In this document: positions 16,526-25,250 of the stretch, piece after piece | How the letters are laid out: every line of letters starts with the position of its first letter | Position numbering within the stretch: position 1 is the stretch's first letter | Origin: Streptomyces sp. NBRC 110035 | GTDB lineage: Bacteria; Actinomycetota; Actinomycetes; Streptomycetales; Streptomycetaceae | NCBI RefSeq assembly: GCF_000829695.1 | Contig: NZ_BBNN01000024.1 | Span: forward strand, 1 to 64,000 | DNA: 64,000 nucleotides | Direction: 5' to 3' | Position numbers and translations under genes: made by a program | The notes under the pieces: generated by a model | Seen by the model: only the letters and a program-made list of their open reading frames with translations | Told to the model about the DNA's origin: nothing | Database searches by the model: none

Positions 16526-17479
16526 TCAGACGCCTGCCGCCGCCGGGTCCGTCCGCCGGGTCAGGGCCGCCGCCGCGGCGCCCACCAGCCCGGCGTCGGT
16601 GCCCATCCGCGCCGGCGTCACCACGAGACGCCGGACGAACGACAGCGTCGCGTACTCGGTCAGGGCCTGGCGCAGGGGGGCGAAGAGGACCTCACCCGCC
16701 TTGCCCACTCCCCCGCCGACCACGGCGATGTCGATCTCGACGAGCGTCGCGGTGGCCGCGATTCCGGCGGCCAGCGCCCGCGCGGCCCGCGCGAACGACG
16801 CCACGGCCACCGGGTCGCCCGCGCGGGCCGCGGTGGCCACCGCGGCGGCGGAGGTGTCGCCGTCCGGTCCGGGGAGCCAGCCGTTCGCCAGGGCCCGGCG
16901 GGCGATGTTGGGCCCGCTCGCGATGCGTTCCACGCAGCCGCGCGAGCCGCACGGGCACGGGTCGCCGTCGAGATCCACGCTGATGTGGCCGATGTGCCCC
17001 GCGTTGCCGGTCGGCCCGGGGTGCAGCCTGCCGCCCAGCACGAGTCCGCCGCCGACCCCGGTCGAGACGACCATGCACAGCGCGTTGTCGTGACCGCGGG
17101 CGGCGCCCTGCCAGTGTTCGGCCGCCGTGATCGCCACGCCGTCGCCGATCAGTTCCACGGGCAGTCCGCCGGTGGCGGCCCGGACCCCGGCGACCAGCGG
17201 GTAGTCGCGCCATCCGGGCACGTTCACCGGGCTCACCGTGCCCGTGGAGGCGTCCACGGGGCCCGCGCTGCCGATGCCGACGGCTCTCGCATGCTCCCAC
17301 AGCGGGGACGCGGTGAGCTCGCCCAGCACCACGTCGACCGCCCGCATCACGGTCTCGCCGTCCTTGCGTGCGGGCGTCGGCCGCTGGGCACGGACCAGTA
17401 TCCGGCCCTGCCCGTCCACCAGCGCACCGGCGATCTTGGTCCCGCCGATGTCGAGCGCTGCCACGAGATCGGTGTGCAT
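16526..17479 (-). CDS. ROK-family sugar kinase (glucokinase-like)
   Basis: 317 residues. The N-terminal phosphate motif ALDIGGTKIAGAL (8-20) and the ROK zinc cluster 'GHIGHISVDL' with 'CPCGSRGCVERIASGP' (C175, C177, C182) are intact, as is the catalytic 'ELIGDGVAITAAEHW' region (Asp113). These features mark an ATP-dependent hexose or N-acetylhexosamine kinase acting in the cytoplasm. It diverges from a LacI regulator across a 238-bp region holding a perfect LacI-type operator, so sugar-responsive control is likely. The exact sugar is not readable. Confidence 0.9.
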   Translation of the reverse strand: MHTDLVAALDIGGTKIAGALVDGQGRILVRAQRPTPARKDGETVMRAVDVVLGELTASPLWEHARAVGIGSAGPVDASTGTVSPVNVPGWRDYPLVAGVRAATGGLPVELIGDGVAITAAEHWQGAARGHDNALCMVVSTGVGGGLVLGGRLHPGPTGNAGHIGHISVDLDGDPCPCGSRGCVERIASGPNIARRALANGWLPGPDGDTSAAAVATAARAGDPVAVASFARAARALAAGIAATATLVEIDIAVVGGGVGKAGEVLFAPLRQALTEYATLSFVRRLVVTPARMGTDAGLVGAAAAALTRRTDPAAAGV

Positions 17480-17623
17480 CAGTGTCGATTCTCCCCGTCA
17501 ACCATGAAAAAGGCACCGAAACAGCCCACGTGCGGCCATGAACCGACACGCGGGGGCGAGCCGCACCCCGATGTCGCGACCACTCTCGGGCCGGGGCGTG
17601 CGGTGGACAGTGTCCCTGAGCCT

Positions 17624-17635
17624 GACAACGTTGTC
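17624..17635. promoter_or_regulatory. LacI-type operator
   Basis: GACAACGTTGTC is a perfect palindrome centred on CG, flanked by CCT and CAGG, in the space between the divergent kinase and LacI genes. It matches the ACAACGTTGT-type consensus known for LacI-family repressors in actinobacteria. A -10-like TCTATGCT lies just downstream, so binding would block a promoter. Confidence 0.75.
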
Positions 17636-17717
17636 CAGGCTCTATGCTCGACGCCGCATCCCCATACGACCCCAGGGCCCCACGCAGCCCGTGGCCTACA
17701 GGACAGGACACCGTACC

Positions 17718-18767
17718 GTGCCGGAGACGCCCCGCCGCATCCACCGCCTCCCAGGGTCCCGTTACGGCAGCCGCCCGACCATGAAGGACGTGGCGGCCCG
17801 TGCCGGCGTCGGTCTGAAGACGGTCTCGCGGGTGGTCAACGGCGAACCCGGGGTCACGCCGGAGACGGAGCGCCGGGTGCAGGAGTCCATCGAGGCGCTC
17901 GGTTTCCGCCGGAACGACAGCGCGCGGGTGCTGCGCAAGGGCCGTACCGCCAGTGTGGGCCTGGTCCTGGAGGATCTCGCGGACCCGTTCTACGGTCCGC
18001 TGAGCCGGGCGGTCGAGGAGGTCGCCCGCGCGCACGGCGCACTGCTGATCAACGGTTCCAGCGCGGAGGACGCCGACCGCGAGCAGGAACTGGTGCTGGC
18101 GCTGTGCGCCCGCCGGGTGGACGGACTGGTGGTGATTCCGGCCGGTGACGACCACCGGTATCTCGAGCCGGAGCTCAGGGCGGGCGTCGCCACGGTCTTC
18201 GTGGACCGGCCGGCCGGCCGGATAGACGCCGACGTCGTCGTGTCGGACAACTACGGCGGCGCCCGTGACGGCGTGGCCCATCTGATCGCCCACGGGCACC
18301 GCAGAATCGGTTTCATCGGTGACATGCCCGGCATCCACACCGCGTCCGAGCGGCTGCGCGGTTACCGCGCGGCCATGGAGGACGCGGGCATACCGGTGGA
18401 GGACGCCTGGATGTCGCTGGGGGTCACCGACCCCGAGCGGGTGCGCCGGGCCACCGAGGAGATGCTGTCCCGCCCCGATCCGGTCACGGCGGTCTTCACG
18501 GGCAACAACCGGGTGACGGTCACCGTGATCCGGGTCCTGAGCGAGCGGTCCCGCCCGGTCGCGCTCGTCGGCTTCGACGACATCGAGCTCGCCGATCTGC
18601 TCCGGCCGGGGCTCACGGTCGTCGCCCAGGACTCCGCCGCCCTCGGCCGGACGGCGGCCGAGCGCCTCTTCCGCCAGCTGGACGGCACCCTGATCGCCCC
18701 CGAGCGGATCGAGCTGCCGACCAGGCTGATCGCTCGCGGCTCGGGCGAGCTGCCCCCGGCGGACTGA
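17718..18767 (+). CDS. LacI-family transcriptional regulator
   Basis: 349 residues from GTG. The DNA-binding domain is 'TMKDVAARAGVGLKTVSRV' with 'VNGEPGVTPETERRV', followed by hinge helix 'ARVLRKGRTASVGLV'. The periplasmic-binding-protein-like core contains 'VDGLVVIPAGDD', 'HLIAHGHRRIGFIGD' and 'ALVGFDDIELADLL'. The start is taken at the GTG because relatives carry about 20 basic residues before the helix-turn-helix; the ATG at 17781 would cut directly into it. It most likely represses the divergent ROK kinase and itself, released by a sugar. Confidence 0.9.
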   Translation: MPETPRRIHRLPGSRYGSRPTMKDVAARAGVGLKTVSRVVNGEPGVTPETERRVQESIEALGFRRNDSARVLRKGRTASVGLVLEDLADPFYGPLSRAVEEVARAHGALLINGSSAEDADREQELVLALCARRVDGLVVIPAGDDHRYLEPELRAGVATVFVDRPAGRIDADVVVSDNYGGARDGVAHLIAHGHRRIGFIGDMPGIHTASERLRGYRAAMEDAGIPVEDAWMSLGVTDPERVRRATEEMLSRPDPVTAVFTGNNRVTVTVIRVLSERSRPVALVGFDDIELADLLRPGLTVVAQDSAALGRTAAERLFRQLDGTLIAPERIELPTRLIARGSGELPPAD

Positions 18768-18904
18768 GCACCCCGGTCCGCCGGAACCGCGCGGGGCGGC
18801 CGCCCTTCAGGGAGGAGCCGCCCGTACGGGCGCCGGTTTCGAAGCGTTACGCACGGCCCGGCGGCCGGAACGTCCCGGCACCGGCACGGCGTCGCCGACA
18901 CCCC

Positions 18905-20209
18905 TCACCCGGGCCGTCCCTCCGAGTGTCCCCGGTGCGGGGACGCGAAGCCCTCCAGGCCGGCGCGGGTCAGGCCCGCCGCCCGTGCCACTTCGGCGGG
19001 GTCCAGGGCACCGCAGTCCAGGCCGCGCAGCAAGTGACCGGCCAGCGCCCTGGCTGTGGCCGGCTCGTCCATGGCGTCGCCGGGGGTCCGGGCGGCGTAC
19101 CGGGCGAGCCGGGCGGCGGCCTGTTCGAAGCTCTCGCGGTAGAAGGCGAAAACGGCCGCGTAACGGGTGGGCAGATGTCCGGGATGCATGTCCCAGCCCT
19201 GGTAGTAGGCGCGGGCCAGGACCCGGCGGGTGAGGCCGTGGTGCAGCCGCCACGCGGCGTGGACCTGTGGGGTCGGGCCGACGGGCAGGACGTTGGTGGA
19301 ACCGTCCGACACGCGTACACCGGTGCCCGCGGCGGCGACCTGCATGACGGCCTTGGCGTGATCGGCCGCCGGGTGGTCACTGGCCTGGTGGGCGGCGGAG
19401 ACCCCGAGGCAGGCGCTGTAGTCGAAGGTGCCGTAGTGCAGCCCGGTGGCCCGGCCCTCGGCGGCCTGGATCATCCGGGCGACGGTGGCGGTGCCGTCGG
19501 CGGCGAGGACGGCCTGGCTGGTTTCGATCTGGATCTCGAAGCCGAGCCGGCCGGGTTCCAGCCCGCGCGCCTCCTCGAAGGCGTCGAGGAGCCGCGCCAT
19601 GGCGGTGACCTGCTCGGCGTACGTGACCTTGGGCAGCGTCAGTACCAGCCCGTCGGGCAGTGGGCCCGCCTCGGCCAGGCCGGTGAGGAAGATGTCGAGG
19701 GTACGGATGCCCCGGTCACGCACCGCGGCCTCCATGCACTTCATCCGGATGCCCATGTACGGGGCCGCCGCGCCGTCCCGGTACGCCTCGGCGATCAGGC
19801 GCGCGGTGCGGGCGGCGGTCTCGTCCTCCTCGGGGTCGGGGCGGTTGCCGTACCCGTCCTCGAAGTCGACGCGCAGGTCCTCCACGGGTTCGCGCTCCAG
19901 CTTGGCGCGGACGCGCCCGTACACGTCCCCGGCCAGTGCGGGGTCCATCCCGACGGCCGCGGCGAACGAGACGGCGTCCGGAGCGTGTTCGTCGAGAGCG
20001 GCCAGGGCCCGATCGCCCCAGGAGCGAAGGGTGCCGGCGGTGAAGGCGTCGCCGGGCACGTAGACGGTGTGAACGGGCTGACGGGTGCCGGGGTCTCCGG
20101 GGTAGCGGCGCTCCAGCTCGGCGTCGACCGGCGCCAGGGAGGCGCCGATCTCCGCGCCGACGGCGCCCGGGACACTCGTCGCCACCTGCTCCTGCCGGCT
20201 CCGGCTCAT
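18905..20209 (-). CDS. DUF6986 protein, HpcH/HpaI aldolase-like
   Basis: 434 residues with a TIM-barrel of the HpcH/HpaI-citrate lyase type: 'DLRVDFEDGYGNRPDPEED', 'YMGIRMKCME', 'LGFEIQIETSQAVLAADG' and 'GLHYGTFDYSACLGV' place the Arg and acidic metal ligands as in aldolases and malate synthases. Streptomyces relatives (DUF6986) are often annotated as phosphoenolpyruvate kinase or citrate-lyase-like without biochemical proof. Its upstream region has an IclR-like palindrome, which would suit a link to glyoxylate or allantoin metabolism; that is inference. It stands alone, converging on the LacI gene. Confidence 0.8.
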   Translation of the reverse strand: MSRSRQEQVATSVPGAVGAEIGASLAPVDAELERRYPGDPGTRQPVHTVYVPGDAFTAGTLRSWGDRALAALDEHAPDAVSFAAAVGMDPALAGDVYGRVRAKLEREPVEDLRVDFEDGYGNRPDPEEDETAARTARLIAEAYRDGAAAPYMGIRMKCMEAAVRDRGIRTLDIFLTGLAEAGPLPDGLVLTLPKVTYAEQVTAMARLLDAFEEARGLEPGRLGFEIQIETSQAVLAADGTATVARMIQAAEGRATGLHYGTFDYSACLGVSAAHQASDHPAADHAKAVMQVAAAGTGVRVSDGSTNVLPVGPTPQVHAAWRLHHGLTRRVLARAYYQGWDMHPGHLPTRYAAVFAFYRESFEQAAARLARYAARTPGDAMDEPATARALAGHLLRGLDCGALDPAEVARAAGLTRAGLEGFASPHRGHSEGRPG

Positions 20210-20259
20210 CGCGCATCCTCCCGGTCCTTGACGCCTCGAGGCACACCTGTCCCATTATT

Positions 20260-20274
20260 TTCCGCGATGCGGAA
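20260..20274. promoter_or_regulatory. IclR-type palindromic operator
   Basis: TTCCGCGATGCGGAA is a perfect 6-3-6 palindrome, 50 bp upstream of the DUF6986 start, inside an AT-rich promoter-like stretch unusual for this genome. The form TTCCGC-N3-GCGGAA is what I expect of IclR-family sites in actinobacteria. No IclR gene is in the window. Confidence 0.6.
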
Positions 20275-20499
20275 TCAATAATCCGTTGAATGAAGTTATC
20301 GGGCGGCCTTCGCGCCGGTCAACACCGCCTCGCACCCCTCGTGCGTCCCGATCCACTCCGCCATCCCGGCATGTTCACATCCATCTGGCACCGTCCGGCA
20401 CGGAGCCACGCAGCACCCGGCACCGGACCGGCACGCACCACACCGCGCACCGGCGCACCCCGACACACGTCCGACCCACCGGGACACCGCCGCGCAGCA

Positions 20500-20790
20500 C
20501 CAGCGAAGGAGCTCTCCTGCGCCGAACCGCAGCCGCGTCACGCGCCGCCTGGGACCGAAGACCGCGCTCGCCGCCTCCGCCGCCCTTGCGCTCTCCAGTA
20601 CAGCACTGCCCGCCGAGCCCGCCTCGGCCCGGGAACGGCAGGGCGGGCCGCTGAACATCATGTCGTTCGACCTGCGCTTCGCCAGTACGGCGGAGCCCTG
20701 CAGCCGGGCCGTCCAAGGACCCGTGACACGCCGACTGCTGCGCCACGGGCAGCCGCACGTCATCGGCGCCCAGGACTCAGCCGGGGCGCC
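20500..20790 (+). pseudogene. Secreted endonuclease/exonuclease/phosphatase (EEP) relic
   Basis: A signal-peptide-like stretch 'KTALAASAALALSSTALPAE' is followed by 'LNIMSFDLRFASTAEP' and 'VTRRLLRHGQPHVIGAQDS', which match the first strands of EEP-family proteins (normally MTFNLR..., P..I..QE). The key Asn of the first strand is Asp and the frame then runs into unrelated sequence and the etf terminator. There is an AAGGAG at 20506 but no start codon in the right frame. Only the first quarter of the gene remains, so it is dead. Confidence 0.6.
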
Positions 20791-20805
20791 GCGCCGGGAA
20801 CGGAA

Positions 20806-20858
20806 CGGGGCGAGGCCCCTGCGACCGCGCCGGACGCGGTCGCAGGGGCCTCGCCCCG
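20806..20858 (-). terminator. Strong hairpin terminator of the etf operon
   Basis: A perfect 24-bp stem (20806-20829 against 20835-20858) with a five-base loop begins eight bases after the etfA stop. It lacks a U-run, as is common in Streptomyces. Confidence 0.85.
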
Positions 20859-20865
20859 GAGAGGA

Positions 20866-21828
20866 TCAGCCCTTGCGGGTCTTGATCTCCTCGGTGAGCT
20901 GCGGGACGACGTCGAAGAGGTCGCCGACGACGCCGTAGTCGACGAGGTCGAAGATCGGGGCCTCGGCGTCCTTGTTGACCGCCACGATCGTCTTCGAGGT
21001 CTGCATGCCCGCGCGGTGCTGGATCGCGCCGGAGATGCCGGAGGCGACGTACAGCTGCGGCGAGACGCTCTTGCCGGTCTGGCCGACCTGGTTGGTGTGC
21101 GGGTACCAGCCGGCGTCGACCGCGGCACGCGAGGCGCCGACGGCCGCGCCGAGGGAGTCGGCGAGCGCCTCGATGACCGCGAAGTTCTCCGCGCCGTTGA
21201 CACCGCGGCCGCCGGAGACCACGATCGCGGCCTCGGTCAGCTCGGGGCGGCCGGTCGACTCGCGCGGGGTGCGGCCGGTGACCTTGGTGCCGGTCGCCTG
21301 CCCGGAGAACGACACGGACAGCGCCTCGACGCTGCCTGCGGCCGGAGCGGCCTCCACGGCGGCCGAGTTCGGCTTGACCGTGATGACCGGAGTGCCCTTG
21401 GAGACACGGGACCTGGTGGTGTAGGCGGCGGCGAACACCGACTGCGTGGCCACCGGGCCCTCGTCGCCGGCCTCGAGGTCGACGGCGTCGGTGATGATGC
21501 CGGAACCCAGACGCAGCGCCAGGCGGGCCGCGATCTCCTTGCCCTCGGCGGAGGAGGGGACCAGGACGGCGGCCGGGGAGACGGCCTCGTGGGCGGCCTG
21601 GAGGGCGTCCACCTTCGGCACGACGAGGTAGTCGGCGTACTCGGCGGCCTCATGCGTGAGGACCTTCGCCGCGCCGTGCTCGGCCAGCGTGGCGGCGGTG
21701 TCGGCGGCGCCGTTGCCCAGCGCGACGGCGACCGGCTCGCCGATGCGGCGGGCCAGCGTCAGCAGCTCCAGGGTCGGCTTGCGGACGGCGCCGTCCACGT
21801 GGTCGACGTAGACGAGAACTTCAGCCAT
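20866..21828 (-). CDS. etfA: Electron transfer flavoprotein alpha subunit
   Basis: 320 residues. The N-terminal domain starts [20 protein letters not shown]; the C-terminal FAD-binding domain carries '[20 protein letters not shown]', '[20 protein letters not shown]' and '[18 protein letters not shown]', the ETF-alpha signature. With the beta subunit it forms a soluble FAD/AMP protein that moves electrons from acyl-CoA and other dehydrogenases to ETF-quinone oxidoreductase. It lies downstream of etfB with 61 bp between and ends at a strong terminator, so the two form one operon. Confidence 0.97.
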   Translation of the reverse strand: MAEVLVYVDHVDGAVRKPTLELLTLARRIGEPVAVALGNGAADTAATLAEHGAAKVLTHEAAEYADYLVVPKVDALQAAHEAVSPAAVLVPSSAEGKEIAARLALRLGSGIITDAVDLEAGDEGPVATQSVFAAAYTTRSRVSKGTPVITVKPNSAAVEAAPAAGSVEALSVSFSGQATGTKVTGRTPRESTGRPELTEAAIVVSGGRGVNGAENFAVIEALADSLGAAVGASRAAVDAGWYPHTNQVGQTGKSVSPQLYVASGISGAIQHRAGMQTSKTIVAVNKDAEAPIFDLVDYGVVGDLFDVVPQLTEEIKTRKG

Positions 21829-21889
21829 GGGACTTCTTCTCTCCTGCTTGCGAAGTGTGAGGGGCGGGAAGCGAGTCGAGCCTCTTGGC

Positions 21890-22678
21890 TCAGATGAACT
21901 TCTGGCTCGCGAGGAACTCGGCGAGCTGCTTGCCGCCCTCGCCCTCGTCCTTGACGATCGTGCCCGCGGTGCGGGCCGGGCGCTCGGTCGCGGAGTCGAC
22001 CACGGTGTAGGCGTTCTCCAGCCCCACCTCGTCCTCGTCGAGGTCGAGGTCGGACAGGTCCCAGGACTGAACCGGCTTCTTCTTCGCCGCCATGATGCCC
22101 TTGAAGGACGGGTAACGCGCCTCGCCCGACTGGTCGGTGACCGACACGACCGCCGGCAGCGACGCCTCGAGCTGCTCGGACGCGGTGTCGCCGTCACGAC
22201 GGCCCGAGACCTTGCCGTCCTCGACCGACACCTCCGACAGCAGCGTCACCTGCGGCACGCCCAGGCGCTCCGCGAGCAGCGCCGGCACGACACCCATGAC
22301 GCCGTCGGTGGAGGCCATGCCGGAGACGACCAGGTCGTAGCCGGCCTTCTCGATCGCCTTGGCCAGGACCAGGGAGGTGCCGATGGCGTCGGTGCCGTGC
22401 AGGTCGTCGTCCTCGACGTGGATCGCCTTGTCCGCGCCCATGGACAGCGCCTTGCGCAGCGCGTCCTTGGCGTCCTCCGGGCCCACCGTCAGGACGGTGA
22501 TCTCCACGTCGTCGTCGGAGTTCTCCGAGATCTGCAGCGCCTGCTCGACCGCGTACTCGTCCAGCTCGGAGAGCAGACCGTCCACATCGTCGCGGTCGAC
22601 GGTCAGGTCATCGGCGAAGTGCCGGTCGCCAGTGGCGTCGGGCACGTACTTCACTGTGACAACGATCCTCAAGCTCAC
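21890..22678 (-). CDS. etfB: Electron transfer flavoprotein beta subunit
   Basis: 262 residues, the usual family length. Typical blocks are 'MSLRIVVTVKYVPDATG', 'LDEYAVEQALQI', 'ALSMGADKAIHV', 'DLVVSGMASTDGVMGVVPAL' (AMP-binding region) and 'FKGIMAAKKKPVQSW', which corresponds to the recognition-loop segment. First gene of the etfB-etfA operon; about 270 bp of upstream DNA, including an AT-rich stretch near 22690-22830, should contain the promoter. Confidence 0.97.
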   Translation of the reverse strand: MSLRIVVTVKYVPDATGDRHFADDLTVDRDDVDGLLSELDEYAVEQALQISENSDDDVEITVLTVGPEDAKDALRKALSMGADKAIHVEDDDLHGTDAIGTSLVLAKAIEKAGYDLVVSGMASTDGVMGVVPALLAERLGVPQVTLLSEVSVEDGKVSGRRDGDTASEQLEASLPAVVSVTDQSGEARYPSFKGIMAAKKKPVQSWDLSDLDLDEDEVGLENAYTVVDSATERPARTAGTIVKDEGEGGKQLAEFLASQKFI

Positions 22679-22948
22679 GCCGGCTCTCCTACTGCAATCG
22701 TCATTTCTGGCTGCCTGCCTTCAGGCAGCATAGGCGCCTCAAACGGCCGTTCCCGATCGGGGCGATCCACGTTTCCGAGCGAAATATTACTCGCCAGTAC
22801 ATCCAGTTCGTTCCCGCTGAGCAAGCGCTTTGAACTGTGACCTTCGCAACGCAGCGTAACCGGAACTCGATCTGCCCGCAGCAGGCGGCGCCCGCGGCTC
22901 AGCCCCGAGGGACGCCGGAACGTCCCTGGTGGCGGGCCTTGCCGGCCG

Positions 22949-23335
22949 TCACACGGCCTCGCCGAGCGCGGCGATCACATCGGCCTTGCGCGGCTGGCCG
23001 GTGGCACGCCGGACGACGGCGCCCTCGGCGTCGAGGACGAGCACGGTGGGGGTCCTGAGGATGTCCAGCCGGCGCACGAGATCCAGGTGCGCCTCGGCGT
23101 CGATCTCCACATGGGCCACGCCGGGAACCAGGCCGGCCACCTCACCGAGCACCCTCCGGGTCGCCCGGCAGGGCGCGCAGAACGCGCTGGAGAACTGGAC
23201 GAGGGTGGCGCGTTCACCGAGGTCCGCACCGATCTCCGCCGCCCGCAGCCGCTTGCCGTCGCCCCGCCCGCGCATCCGCACCCTCCCTCTCCGCCACCGC
23301 ACTCCCAGGACACTCGCCGCCGCGAGCACCGGCAC
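22949..23335 (-). CDS. Thioredoxin-family protein, start region possibly frameshifted
   Basis: 128 residues with one thioredoxin fold: active site 'FSSAFCAPCRATRRVL' (CxxC), then 'VAHVEIDAEAHLDLVRRLDI' and the cis-proline 'RTPTVLVLDAEG'. The N-terminus 'PVLAAASVLGVRWRRGRVRMR' looks like the end of a membrane anchor. The first available start is a GTG at 23335 after an in-frame stop. An ATG at 23354 would give M-T-G-P-T-V-C and then the same protein if the GTGTGT run at 23334-23340 were two bases longer. A short deletion in that repeat may have trimmed the anchor. Confidence 0.8.
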   Translation of the reverse strand: MPVLAAASVLGVRWRRGRVRMRGRGDGKRLRAAEIGADLGERATLVQFSSAFCAPCRATRRVLGEVAGLVPGVAHVEIDAEAHLDLVRRLDILRTPTVLVLDAEGAVVRRATGQPRKADVIAALGEAV

Positions 23336-23773
23336 ACACCGTCGGTCCGGTCATCGTCCGTCGCAGCACGCACGGGACCGCAGGGATTCCCGCCGCCGTA
23401 CGAGTTTCCCATGCGGCGTCCCCTTGCGGATGACCGATCCGTGGCCGTCGGCGCGAGAGGGCCCCGCGCCGGGGCCGTGCCGGCGACCGGCTTCGCGGCG
23501 GCCCCTCCCCGACGCCGTGTCCGGTTACCACCCGGGGTACCGGACGCCCCCTGCTCCTGCGGAGGATGACGGTGCGCGGGGTAACGGCGACGCAAAAGCC
23601 CGAGGTGGATCACAGGAGTGGACGTGACGAGAATCTCGCCGCAGGCAGGCGTCAGGGCTGGTTCACCGGTCGTTCTTGGGGCACCATCGGCGGCAAGCCG
23701 TAAACCTACGGCTGCGTAACTTCGACTGGGAGTCCCCCTTCCCAGGCAGAGCAGGAAGGGTTCCACCGCACCC

Positions 23774-24502
23774 ATGGCAGAACTCGTCTACCGTCCCGTG
23801 ATCGGTTTCGCCCAGACTCTGTTCAAGGCGTGGGACCTCAAGATCGACTGCCGCGGGTCGGAGAACATCCCTCGTACGGGCGGCGCCGTGCTGGTGAGCA
23901 ACCACATCAGCTACCTGGACTTCGTCTTCAACGGCCTCGCGGCGTTGCCGCAGAAGCGACTGGTGCGCTTCATGGCGAAGGACGCCGTCTTCCGGCACAA
24001 GATCTCGGGTCCGCTGATGCGCGGGATGAAGCACATCCCCGTGGACCGCAAGCAGGGGGACGCGGCGTACGCGCACGCGCTCGACTCGCTGCGTTCCGGC
24101 GAGATCGTGGGCGTCTTCCCGGAGGCGACGATCTCCCAGTCCTTCACGCTGAAGAGCTTCAAGTCGGGTGCCGCGCGCATGGCGCAGGAGGCGGGGGTAC
24201 CCCTGATCCCGATGGCGGTGTGGGGCACCCAGCGGCTGTGGACCAAGGGACACCCCCGCAACTTCAAGCGCAGTCACACCCCGATCACCATGCGCGTCGG
24301 CGAGGCGGTCGAGGCGTCCAAGGACAAGTACGCGGGCGCGCTCACCCGGCAGTTGCGGGAGCGGGTCCAGGAACTGCTGGAGGCCGCGCAGCGCGCCTAC
24401 CCGGTGCGGCCCAAGGGCCCGGACGACACCTGGTGGATGCCGGCCCACCTCGGCGGCACGGCACCGACCCCGGAGCAGGTCCGCGCGGCCGAGGCACGCT
24501 GA
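23774..24502 (+). CDS. 1-acyl-glycerol-3-phosphate acyltransferase (PlsC-like)
   Basis: 242 residues. The acyltransferase motifs are intact: block I NHISYLDF (43-50), block II 'GMKHIPVDRKQGD', block III 'IVGVFPEATIS' and block IV 'AGVPLIPMAVWG'. The enzyme transfers an acyl chain to lysophosphatidic acid or a related lysolipid at the inner membrane face. It has no strong transmembrane segment. The gene stands alone, with about 130 bp of promoter space, and converges on a degraded transglutaminase gene. Confidence 0.92.
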   Translation: MAELVYRPVIGFAQTLFKAWDLKIDCRGSENIPRTGGAVLVSNHISYLDFVFNGLAALPQKRLVRFMAKDAVFRHKISGPLMRGMKHIPVDRKQGDAAYAHALDSLRSGEIVGVFPEATISQSFTLKSFKSGAARMAQEAGVPLIPMAVWGTQRLWTKGHPRNFKRSHTPITMRVGEAVEASKDKYAGALTRQLRERVQELLEAAQRAYPVRPKGPDDTWWMPAHLGGTAPTPEQVRAAEAR

Positions 24503-24529
24503 GCCCCGTCGTCGCCGCCGGGGCGTCGT

Positions 24530-25084
24530 GTTCCGGCGCGGTCCGGCAGTGCGGCGGGAGGCGTCCGCCGCGGGTGCGCGCGGTCCACGGCGGCCTGGAG
24601 CGCCTTCCGTACGACGGGACGCGGTGCGGCGTACAGGAGCGGGGGCCGTCTCGTCGGCCACGGGGTCGGGCGTGAGGACGGGCCGGGCGCCGGTTTGCCG
24701 CCCCGTGGATCCGGCCGGTGCCAGGCACCGTCGAACCGTACGGCGACCAGACCGTGCAGCGCTCCGAGGTACCGGCAGCACAGCGCGGTCGGGATGCCCT
24801 CGGCCCGCAGCAGCGCGGCCGGCGCGTGCGCCTTGGCGCAGCAGATCCCGGTGTGCTTCCTCAGGGCGCCGGACGGCCACCGGCGACACGGGGAGCGCCC
24901 GAGCCGTGGGAGTGCGGGGCGGGCCGCGCACGAACGCGAAGACCACCCGCGCACATTCGTACGAGTCGGTGACCCCGGCCGCGAGTCGGCGGGCGGTCTC
25001 GCGGACCAGCTCGTGACGGTGATCCATCACCTCGCCGGCGGCGGGACGGGCGGCGAGATCCGGGGTCTCCTGGACGGTCTTGAT
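24530..25084 (-). pseudogene. Transglutaminase-like protein, frameshifted
   Basis: The start is seen as 'KTVQETPDLAARPAAGEVMDH' then 'RHELVRETARRLAAGVTDSY' and 'CARVVFAFVR'. The match then jumps to another frame as 'ALRKHTGICCAKAHAPAALL', 'AEGIPTALCC' and 'LHGLVAVRFDGAWHRPDPRG', the Cys and His blocks of transglutaminase-like proteases. Between them about 20 residues are lost or scrambled, and the first codon is ATC where ATG is expected. The 3' end also drifts away from the family. The gene is inactive as written. Confidence 0.7.
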
Positions 25085-25179
25085 GCCGCCGTGGTTGACG
25101 CCCGGCGCGGCCCCGCACCGCCACCACTGGCATGCGCGCCCGTCCCGACACGGCCTCGTCGAAGCTACCGGGGACGCGT

Positions 25180-25210
25180 TGAAGGCACCACACGGATCGT
25201 GGTGCCTTCA
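25180..25210 (-). terminator. Hairpin terminator
   Basis: TGAAGGCACCAC (25180-25191) pairs perfectly with GTGGTGCCTTCA (25199-25210) around a seven-base loop, about 40 bp after the stop of the secreted repeat protein. Confidence 0.8.
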
Positions 25211-25250
25211 GCGCGCGCTTACGGCAGGCGTGAGGTGTGCCTGACCGGGG

